NCBI RefSeq assembly: GCF_954871325.1
Contig: NC_088775.1
Location: 33,085,561 to 33,149,560 of the forward strand
Source: Gordionus sp. m RMFG-2023
Taxonomy: Eukaryota > Nematomorpha > Gordioida > Chordodea > Parachordodidae
Length of the DNA: 64,000 nucleotides
Direction of reading: 5' to 3'
This document shows positions 55,117 through 64,000 of the stretch, piece by piece. Within the stretch, counting starts at the first letter, position 1. The number at the start of each line of letters is the position of its first letter. A program made the translations under genes and the position numbers. The notes beneath the pieces were generated by a model, which searched no databases, was not told where the DNA came from, and worked only from the letters and a program-made list of their open reading frames with translations.

Positions 55117-57249
55117 TGAAACCGCCCGGTAAAAGCAATTACCATCAGATTCAATTTACTGCGGAATATAATTTTCTAAGATTGGAGATTGCGCCATTTG
55201 TATAATTTTTTCACTTATAGAATCTTTTGATATTTTCTTTAACGTTACTGGTTGTGGCTCTCTTAATTTATTTTTTTCTATTAAGGCCATAGCTGGATCT
55301 CTTTTTAATTTGCAAAAATAGAAAAAATTAATTTTTTTTCAAGTGATGAATCTTGAGTAAATAAAAAGAACGAAGATAACCCTAAATCAAATAAGATTTT
55401 TATAAAATGTAACCATATCAAGGTTTTATTAAAATTGACTAAATAAAATTTCTTGATATCAAATAAAATTGCCAAAATCTTTGATTTCCAATTTGGATGT
55501 ATGAAAATGTGAGTGCTGTCTGAACCCTTGTGCGAATATTCAGAGTCGGCACACAACATTGGGTAAAATTAATATTTATATTAATATTTTTTAAAACAAT
55601 TCAAAAACTACCCTACCAATCTAATTTCCTAATAAAAACAGCGATTTGTCAAATTTTATTAAATTATGGCCCTAGAATGATATTATATAGTTCCATATTG
55701 TTTTTTTAAATGATGGTCACCAGAACTCCAAATGATAAATATTTTTACGGTGAATTCTTAAACTAAATATAAGATTAATTTTAATAAAAAATTTGTATCT
55801 GTTATTTTAACTAAATTAAGTTTTTTCTGGGCACCGAACCTGAATCCCAACCTGGTTCAGATATTTTTTGCAAATAAACTCGAACCCTTTTTTAATAGGG
55901 TTACAGCATGTAACAACCTATGTATCTTTATTTGAATAAAAAGTAAAAACCATAATAAAATAATTGACTATATTTTGTGAATCATTTCATAGGTAAAGAA
56001 AATATGAAGAGTAAATGAATATTAACCTTAATATAGCATCCTCCATTGTGAATATGAATTCGAAAAAAAATTGATATGTAATAAATAAATGATTATATTT
56101 TGAAGTGAATTGTGATTGTGAATATGAATTCGAAAAAAAAATTTATGATGTGTAATAAATGATTATTTTGAAGTGAATTGTGATTGATATTATGTTATTT
56201 TAATTTTTAACTATTAATACTTTTTGAATCCTTTTGCCGCCTGGCTGGCATCTTAAAATTTGAGTTTTATTTTTTTTAATATTAATAACTTCCGTTTTTT
56301 ACATATTTTTTTTTCTCATAATAGCATAACTTTCAATTGTATTTCCCTCCCTTTCCTTTTTTCCCCCAAAAGAAATTAAATAATAAAAATATTATTTGTT
56401 TCCATCTTTTTTTTCAAAAGTTGAAATCATAATTTTCATCTATTTCTATAAAAATCTATCATGTTTTCTTTCCAAGATGTCACAAATCTATACATTTTAT
56501 GTTATCTACTAAATTATAAAGTATCAAAGCTACCAACCGATTTATCAATTCTCATATTTTGAGATTGCCCTATATCGCTTAGAATTAAAACAGAAATAAT
56601 GCTAAAAAAAATCCTCAAACGTCGAGAATAAATACTCAACTTTCAGAAAATACTGAATATAATTTTTTAGAAACATTTCCGTTATTTTAGCGGCAGAATT
56701 ATTTTTGAAAATTTAAACAAAAATTATTTGGGAATTTTTTTCCGGTTTTTTTTCAAGGATTTATTTTCCCCTATATTTAATATAAAACTTAAAAAATGGG
56801 TGTATTTGCATCTAGATTCATTTAAAAAGTGTATTTTAACAACTCTGGGGATCATATATATAAAATAATAGTTTGTATAATTCTTTATAAATTTGATAAT
56901 ATATAAAATATTTTTAAATATAGAATCGGCTCAAACGGCTTATTGAGCCGCACTAGTCTGAGCCGTTTTTTACGACTACGGCTCGAGTTCAGGGTCAATA
57001 AAACTCGACTAATTAACTATACTACCCTGAACCGGATTCAGAGATTTTTCACTGAACTCTCACCCGAACCCATTTTTTAGAAGGGGGGTTTACAACTCTG
57101 ATATATATTGATGAAATATATTCGATATTCTAGAAATATTGGATAATTATGATTATCCTATATATCTTAATACAATAAAGTAAAATTTATTAAACGCATT
57201 CAAAAATATTATTTTTATATTTTATAATAAAAAAATTAAAAATATTTAA

Positions 57250-57864
57250 TAGAATATGGCGAAATTTATTAAACACATTCAAAAATATTATTTTTAAATT
57301 TTATAATTAAAAATTTAAAGACGCCATCTAGCGGATAGAATATTATTTCTTTTACTTTAATAAATAAAAAATGTTATGAGCAATTTTAATTTTATAAAAG
57401 TATTGAAGCTAAAATATCTAATAGATAATTTTTTACACCTGTCCAAACCTTTATCTTATTTATAAACTAATTAATTCTCAATTAATATTAGGAAAGTGAA
57501 AACCCACTGGAAAATGTTTGGAAATTTAATACATAAATATAAGCCGAGCGATATTTAGTAATAAAAAATTTATTATGTAATTAGCCGAGCGTAATTTAAA
57601 TAATAAATGATTTATTATGTGGTTAACTGAGCCACATTTCCCAATCGAGCGATATTTAGTAATAAATGATTTATTATGTGGTTAGCCGAGCGATATTTAG
57701 TAATAAATGATTTATTATGTGGTTAGCCGAGCGATATTTCCCAGTCGAGCGAAATTTAGTTAAATAATTTATCATGTGGTTTGTCGAGCGACATTTACTA
57801 GCCGAGCGATATTTAGTAATAAATGATTTATTATGTGGTTAGCCGAGCGATAAATAGACCCACC
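57250..57864. repeat. Right terminal inverted repeat with tandem CGAGCGATATT units
   Basis: Partner of 51737-52468. Ends CGATAAATAGACCCACC at 57864. Confidence 0.9.
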
Positions 57865-58140
57865 CTCTACAAGTAATATAATAGTGAAGGAATGTTGAAA
57901 AATAATATGAGCGAATAATAATATATTATTCAAAAAAGGAAAAAACATAGGTAATTTATTATATTCGCTATATATATATTTATTATAAGCGCGGGGATGT
58001 AGCGTATTAATTAGTAATTGCTGTTGGGTCCTTTCAGTTTAAGTACACTTGGGTATTTCATAGTCTGTGGAATTGATTCAAACTTCATCCAATCTCCAGG
58101 TTGTTGTTGTAGGTACGGGCAGGCCCGAGATCAGGGAAAA
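57865..58140. other. Non-coding DNA
   Basis: No gene seen. A slightly GC-richer patch at 58010-58140 (GGTACGGGCAGGCCCGAG contains a GGGC...GCCC inverted pair) leads into the satellite. Confidence 0.4.
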
Positions 58141-58900
58141 GATTACGTACTACACTTTGGCACAATTATCGGTAATTGATCCTCACTTTCTAAATTAATT
58201 CTTCTAACTTAACGTTTTTAAAACGGTTATAACTTGGTATTGGTTAGTGATATCGATATTAGGTTTGGTGATTGTTAATGTACGTATTGAATACTACATA
58301 ATTGCCAAGTTTCAAAACATGATCTTTTTTATTTTCGGTTTTGGCAAAGTGCCAATACTTATTTGTTTTGCTTATAACTCACGAACGGTTCATTCCGTTG
58401 ATATGCGGTTTAAAGATTCTGAAGGATCAATTAACGCACCACAATTTGGTATAGTTTTTGGTAATTCATCCTCACTTTTTAAAAAAAATCCTACAACTTC
58501 ATGCTTTAAAAACAGGTCATAACTCGGTTGCGGTTAGTGATATCGATATCCGGTTTGGAAATTATTAACGCACAAATTAAAGCCTAAATAACTGCCAAAT
58601 TTCAGATCGTGATCTTTTATATTTTCGGTTTTGGCTAAGTGCCAGCATTTATTATTTTGCTCATAACTCTAACGGTTCATTCCGCTGCTTTCCGGATAGA
58701 AGATCAATTAGGATCAATTAACGGGCTATACAATGGTATAAGTTTTGGTAATTGATCCTCAAATCGTTCCTACAGCTGCAAATCTTCACACTTTCATTAT
58801 TTTGCTTATAACTCAATAGCCTTTAATTTTTTTGACATTCCGTTTGAAGAATATTGGTAATTGATCCTTACATCATTCCTACAACTTTACGGACCTTTGT
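58140..58900 (-). repeat. About 300-bp satellite array, inverted partner of 49905-50760
   Basis: Same blocks as the left array in reverse complement: GGTAATTGATCCTCACTTT, GTGATATCGATATTAGG, GCCAAGTTTCAAAACATGAT. Together the arrays bracket the OTU-MULE and could pair over about 0.6 kb. Confidence 0.85.
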
Positions 58901-59314
58901 TCCTTCTATGAGCAAAATCTTAAGGCTTGCATAATATTTTTCTGAATGAAATATAGTTAGCCGTTTTTAAAAATCGGCTCAAAACGAGCCGTTTAAAAAC
59001 ACTACTCAAGTACGTAAACTGTAAAGGGCAATTTTTCTTATATTTAATAAGTAACGATTATTTAAAATATAAACCTATATGAATTATATATAAGCAATGC
59101 TGTAAACCTAACTTCAAAAAGGAATCGCGTTATGTCAAAAAATACACACATTACCGTTACTTTGTGAAAGTAGGAACACGTGTTACTGAATATTCAGAAA
59201 GTAACACGTTACTTGGAAAATTAAATATTATATATAATAATATAAATAAATTATACAAAAATATAATATTATAAGATGAGATCTTTTTATAATAATTTTT
59301 ATAGAAAAATTTTC
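58901..59314. other. Non-coding DNA with a dispersed repeat piece
   Basis: 58925-59010 holds the AGCCGTTTTTAAAAATCGGC / CGAGCCGTTTAAAAACACT repeat also seen near 47270. 59130-59220 has several GTAAC/GTTAC motifs (AACACGTGTTAC). No gene seen. Confidence 0.45.
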
Positions 59315-59398
59315 AAAAAATATTAGAAAGGCTTTACGATTTTGCGTGTCATCCTCGCGCAGGGGTCATGCTAATCTTCTCTGTATCGTTCCAATTAT
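59315..59398 (-). ncRNA. U6 spliceosomal RNA, 5'-truncated copy
   Basis: On the minus strand the sequence reads AATTGGAACG, then ATACAGAGAAGATTAGCATG, CCCCTGCGCGAGGATGACAC, GCAAAATCGTAAAGC and ends in a T6 run. The invariant ACAGAGA box that pairs with the 5' splice site and the AGC triad are intact, and the internal stem-loop region is nearly so. The 5' stem-loop expected upstream (GTGCTTGCTTCGGCAGCAC type) is replaced by AT-rich sequence, so this is most likely a truncated pseudogene. It gives a host U6 sequence usable for placing the species. Confidence 0.85.
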
Positions 59399-61535
59399 TA
59401 TATTTTAATATTTGATTTTCAAAATTTTATTAGAAAAACAAGTGCTCAACGCATCTTTCGCCGTGTTAAACACACGTTGAACTGGCGCACAGGATGAGAG
59501 TGTTGTATTAAATTTAATAAAAATTTTAATTGGAGAATTTATTAAAAATTAAAGAATAATCCTTATTTTGAAAAAAGCTTAAGATAATTTTTAAAAGAAT
59601 TTCATTCAGATCCTCATCAAATTTTTTAAATCTTTATCAAAAAATGTGGTGTTGTTTTTTAAAGAAATCATTTTGCTTTTCTTTGTCAAGATATTTTTTC
59701 AAACTGAAAATAAGTTCAAGGTTTCTACCTTCGTTGACCTATAATTTTATCAGGTAATCTAATTTAACCCTTAATTGCGCATATTGCATTTAATAATTCA
59801 GTAAAATATTTTAGGGGATAATTCGAAATGGACGATAGAGAAAACATTATACATAAATATAAATTAAATCATCAATGATTAATAATGACATATTTATGCA
59901 CGTTTAGAATTTTTATTTTTCGAATCGCCATTTTGTTTATGGAACACGTTTTAGTCATTTTATTTGTATAATCCTGTGTTCAGTTAGCGCAGATTCGCAG
60001 CAAAGTATGTAAAAATACATATTTTGTATACTTCGCCACGATTTGTGTTAACTATGAATGCAGAGCAATCATGATTATATTTATCATTATGACAAATTAC
60101 CGAAATATTTCATGATTTATAAAAAAATTTTAGCTAAGTATAAATAGTAAGAAAATATAAGTCTTAATAGAGAGTGAATTAATGCTGATAGTATAGATGC
60201 GTTCAAATCTATTGAAAATAGGTATAATCAAAATAAATTGTAAAAAATATTTCAATTGTATATCTTTTATCTATGTCTTGCAGGATTGAATTAATAATTT
60301 TTAAGTTTAAATATTGTAATAGTTATTGTGAGGTAATGAATGACGTTCTTTTTCTTCAAAAGTACTATATAAGGTCTAATATAAAACAAGCTTCACACAA
60401 ATAAAATATTTATTGCATGCCTTTTAAGTATTATTTTTTACATAATGCACATTGATGTACTCTATTAATTTTGGCCACTTTCCTTCTGGCTCCTTTCCTT
60501 ATTTCAATGAAAATATCTGCAACAATTTGTTTATGTTTGGGTTCCCTTTAGGCTTATTCAAAAACGAATAGAATAATAGTGTAGTTATAGTAAATTATTT
60601 ATTTTTAATAAAGTTTAATCATTTTTTTGATTTCTATTGCCTTATCAATCTGAGAGATGTGATTAATTAGCAGTTAGGTAGTACCACAAATGCTTGTATC
60701 CAACACAAAATATCATTTTGTATCTTGTAGTCAGTATCTTTTTCATTTTCTTGACAAAAGAATTTAATAATTAGGGGTGTATAAATACAAGTTTTCGGTG
60801 GCCAATCTGATATTAAATTGATATTGACCAATTACTCATTCAATATATCTGATTTCTATTATGTAAACATTCTAATCATTTGTTGCGAAATCGCTCCATT
60901 TGAGTCGATTTCTAAAACGGTGAACTCAGGATTTTATCCATAAAAATTTTACAGAAGCATGCAGATTTTGCTCATAAATGGCACAAAGGTTAGAAATATC
61001 GAGGGTTAGGCAATATTTTTCTGGCTAAGATATTGGTTTTAGAAACTTGCTCAAGTGGAACACTTTTGAATTACTACATACATCTACTCATTTCATATAC
61101 TTTTTAATATTATAACATCTAATTTAGTTATAATTTATATTCATGAATCCAAAAGAATATATTATATTTATTGATAAATCATTTACAATCCAATAAAAAA
61201 TATCAGTATATCTCTATTAATAATCATATATAAATATAACCTTATTTTTATGTGGATTGTGAAATCCCACTTCTAGTATATTCTTTTTAAATGGTATATT
61301 ATTGATAAGGATGAATCGATATTTTTTATCGAATCGGCCCGATATTTCACCCATTTTAAATATCGGTAATATCTGTTTTTAGTGAAGCTGGTGATATTGA
61401 CAGTTACCATCGCCACAGGCTGATTTCTGATTGGGATTCTAAAAAGAATTGGATATATTAATGTTAAATATTATTTTAAATATTTATTTCAAATTTCATA
61501 ATATATTTGTTTATTACTTATTATTAGTGTTGTTA
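59399..61535. other. AT-rich non-coding DNA
   Basis: No supported gene. A GC-richer patch at 59440-59510 (CATCTTTCGCCGTGTTAAAC, GTTGAACTGGCGCAC) is unidentified. 60930-61070 carries a further diverged block with CTCAAGTGG and GGCTAAGATATT. Confidence 0.4.
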
Positions 61536-61539
61536 AAAC

Positions 61540-61735
61540 GCCGCGAGTATCAACCCCGACCCAAAGTTTGGGTCGTTTTTTCGACCTAGACCCGAGTCCA
61601 AGCCGAAAAAACGCTCTCGATCTCGACCCAAAATATGAGTGGTTTTTTCTACTCAGCCTTGAAGTTTGGGTCGTTTTTTACGACTCAGACTTGAAGTTTG
61701 GTCGTTATTTTTGACTCAGACTTGAAGTTTATTTT
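61540..61735. repeat. About 30-bp repeat with TTGAAGTTTGGGTCGTTTTT
   Basis: Starts at TAGTGTTGTTAAAACG, a possible transposon terminus. Four diverged copies of GACTCAGACTTGAAGTTTGG and GTCGTTTTTT follow. No coding potential. Confidence 0.7.
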
Positions 61736-62030
61736 TTAAGGCAAATATGTAAAAATATATTTTGCAAACATGTTAAATTAAAATTTCATTGAAGATGTAT
61801 CATAGGAAAGTGAAAATTGTCATAATCGTCATTTTTGAACTTTTTTCAGGCAAATTTAAAAATATATTTTGTAAACATGTTAAATTAAAATTTCATTGAA
61901 GATGTACCATAGGAAAGTGACAATTGTCATAATCGTCATTTTTCAATTTAATTGAAGCAGATAGATAAAAATATATACTCTAAACATGTTAAACCAATTT
62001 TTCAGTGATGAAAAACCTTAAAAAAATTAA
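61736..62030. repeat. About 106-bp tandem repeat, three copies
   Basis: GGCAAATATGTAAAAATATA, then AACATGTTAAATTAAAATTT, CATTGAAGATGTA and AATTGTCATAATCGTCATTT at 61739, 61852 and (diverged) 61955. Confidence 0.85.
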
Positions 62031-62064
62031 AATATCATTTTTTTCTTGATGTCTCAGGTTAGTA

Positions 62065-62215
62065 TTTACTTATTTCTTATAATTACTTATTTCTTCAATA
62101 TACTTTATTCATTTTTCATATTTATGTTTATTTACTTATTTCTTATATATACTTTATCTATTTTCATATTTATGCTTATTTACTTATTTCTTGTATATAC
62201 TTTGTTTATTTTCTG
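62065..62215. repeat. About 50-bp tandem repeat
   Basis: TTTACTTATTTCTTATATAT and ACTTTATTCATTTTTCATAT repeated three to four times. Confidence 0.8.
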
Positions 62216-62219
62216 TCAG

Positions 62220-62575
62220 TAGATTAAACTTTATACTAGAAAATACATTATTTATATAGCATTGAGACAAGTTTTGTCTACATCCCCTTATACTTAAACA
62301 ATTTAAAACTTTAACCTTAACAATAATCATAGCAATAACATAAAACATGTTAGTAGTTTTAAACTCTACATCCCCTTATACTTAAACGATTTGAAACTTT
62401 AACCTTAACATATAATCATAGCAATAATATAAAACATGTTAGTAGATTTAAACTTTTATACTAGGAATTATATTATTTATAATTGTTTTGAGACAAGTTT
62501 TGTCTACATCCCCTTATACTTAACACTTTGAAACCTTCAATCTTAACATATAATCATAGAAACAATATAAAACAC
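62220..62575. repeat. Tandem repeat of about 105-130 bp, three copies
   Basis: TACATCCCCTTATACTTAAA, ACTTTAACCTTAACA and ATAAAACATGTTAGTAG recur at about 62278, 62367 and 62502. Confidence 0.85.
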
Positions 62576-62579
62576 AAAT

Positions 62580-63120
62580 TTAGGATCAGTTTACCATGCA
62601 CCTGACTAATTTCTAGTCTTTCCTTAGGCAATAAACCCTTAAACATAAATTTACTTCCCTGGTCAACCTTCATAAAATCTTGAATCTTTATAAATCTCCT
62701 TTTACTTAGGTTATTTTCTTATTGACTATTAAATATTTTTTATCCCCCTTATCCTTTAATACTTTTCTATAATTTATCGTCCATCTTTTAATAATTTGTT
62801 TCTTTCCCCTTGGATAACTTATTATTCTTCCACCTCCATTTTGAAATTTTTCCCTCCCTTTTTATGACTTATTTTTACTTTTATTTTATTTATTTCTAGT
62901 TTCTCACATGGTTTTTGTTTTTCCCTTTCAAAATAAACTTTTTACATTTTACGCCCTCCATCTTTTAATAATTTTTGTTTTACCTCTTCTTGCATAACTT
63001 TTTCACCATTTTGGATTTTTCCCTCCCTTTATTATTTATAGTTATTTATTTATTTTTCCCCTTTATTTTTTTTTTATTTTTTTCTCCTTCTAGTTTCCCA
63101 TATGGGTTTAGCTTTTCCTT
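62580..63120. other. Pyrimidine-rich non-coding DNA
   Basis: Strong plus-strand C+T bias (CCCTTT, TTTTTCCCTCCC) with two copies of a TTTTACGCCCTCCATCTTTT-like block (about 62780 and 62948). No gene seen. Confidence 0.6.
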
Positions 63121-63479
63121 TAAAATAAATATGTAAATTTGTAAACAATTTTAAATAATACGAAATAGGATTTAATTGTTTTTTTGGAAAATAAATTAGT
63201 ATTGTTAAGATTTATAAACATGTATATCTCTCATGTTTCTAATTATTTTTCATTGTGTTTTATTATAAACTAACTAAAAAATCATTAAAAAAAACTTTAA
63301 TAATTTTCTGCAAAAATTTTATTTCGCTAATTTTACTGTTATAATAATTTTTGCCTTATCTTGTTGCTTACCCAATTAAGTCGGATCCAAACTTACACAT
63401 CGAAAATCTTCTAGATCACATTTTAGTATACATTTGTAACTGTGTAACTTTAAAAATACCTTAACCTTAAACATACCAG

Positions 63480-63715
63480 TTTTGTATATTTAGATAGCTT
63501 ATACCAGATTGTATGTTTCAGATAGCTTTTCACTTTGGATAATTTTAGTTTTGTCAAACATATTTAATTTCACATAAGTTAAGTTTATTTTAATCTGGCA
63601 AATTTATTACTCTATACTATCTTAGATAGTTTTAGTATTGTCAAATGTGATTAGTTTCACACACATAAGTTAAGTTTATTTTAATCTAGCAAATTTATTA
63701 CTCTATACATATTAA
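63480..63715. repeat. About 108-bp direct repeat, two copies
   Basis: TTTAGTTTTGTCAAACATAT, TTTCACATAAGTTAAGTTTA, TTTTAATCTGGCAAATTTAT and TACTCTATAC at 63545 and 63630. Confidence 0.8.
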
Positions 63716-64000
63716 GTACTTATTAAACATAATTTCTATTACTTCAAAATTTTCTAGCTTCACAGAACTTTAGTTTAACAAACATATTAATTAAATTGGA
63801 CTTCTATATCTTGCTTAGAATTTTAGTATACATTTGTAAATTTTCAACTATAAATGTTTCTAACTTTTAACGTCTCGAGCATACAATTGGAACATTATTT
63901 ATTGTTGCAAAAAATAAACACATTAAAGTTAATATATTGTACTTCTCTAAAGTTTAGATATAATAGTCTATGTTGGAATACTAGCAGTATGCTTGTCAGA
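63716..64000. other. AT-rich non-coding DNA
   Basis: Nothing recognised up to the window edge. Confidence 0.5.

Larger units (their letters stand above)
51737..57864 (-). mobile_element. MULE with OTU/vertnin-like gene and satellite-filled inverted ends
   Basis: Ends GGTGGGTCTATTTATCGCTC at 51737 and its complement ending at 57864. The inverted ends are about 0.73 kb (51737-52468) and 0.62 kb (57250-57864). The minus strand between them holds an OTU/vertnin-like region followed by a MULE transposase. No target duplication is visible. Inserted sequence or repeats at 55830-57080 (for example the GAGCCG block near 56940) lie between the 5' end and the gene. Confidence 0.82.

Noticed and set aside
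59440-59510. Possible U5-like RNA (CATCTTTCGCC)
   Set aside because: The U5 loop sequence CGCCTTTTAC is not matched after CGCC and no flanking stem or Sm site is evident.

Overview
The window is a very AT-rich (roughly four-fifths A+T by eye) stretch of a eukaryotic, most likely invertebrate-animal, genome made almost wholly of mobile elements. The one recognisable cellular protein gene is the N-terminal half of DNA ligase IV (LIG4, minus strand, 9961-11074), whose five exons are separated by four introns of 39-41 nt. The P-element, Merlin and MULE genes have introns of about the same size. This tiny-intron, AT-rich style with P, Merlin, FLYWCH-MULE, hAT and Ty3/gypsy elements points to a metazoan; I cannot name the species.

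Layout: 1-2820 AT-rich DNA, a possible MITE and two tRNA-derived SINEs; 2820-3678 a Ty3/gypsy fossil; 4675-5600 a degenerate repeat; 5647-9176 a DNA transposon with about 770-bp inverted ends and a decayed transposase; 9515-9950 a MITE-like repeat in a LIG4 intron; 9961-11074 LIG4; 11183-15320 a P element. From about 11700 to 31563 lies a giant inverted duplication (arms about 9.3-9.8 kb, 0.69-kb spacer). Each arm holds P, FLYWCH-MULE, hAT and gypsy remnants, and the right arm cuts through its P copy. 31590-40430 is a second FLYWCH-MULE, with a near-whole young gypsy element (32905-38393) sitting in one of its introns. 41100-43006 holds a tandem array and a FLYWCH remnant. 43467-49460 is a three-level nest: a P remnant holds a Merlin element (43887-49010), which holds a CAGTG-ended element with an 8-bp target duplication (44559-47480). 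51737-57864 is an OTU/vertnin-like MULE with satellite-filled inverted ends, flanked by inverted 300-bp satellite arrays. 58960-64000 is mainly non-coding: a U6 snRNA fragment and short tandem repeats.

The most unusual system is an exon-array architecture in transposon genes. What look like satellites with 94-, 104- and about 165-bp periods are tandem exon-plus-intron units. The exons are short (30-141 nt, often 51 or 60), nearly always multiples of three, all in one phase (phase 1 in the MULEs and in the CAGTG element, phase 0 in the P element), and separated by introns that are mostly 39-55 nt with GT and AG ends. In the MULEs the arrays lie between two FLYWCH zinc-finger exons and the transposase core. 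In the CAGTG element a 12-exon gene made only of such units stays open for about 300 codons. The predicted peptides are polar, repetitive and probably disordered, so the arrays would act as an expandable linker. One intron appears to have been made from duplicated coding sequence.
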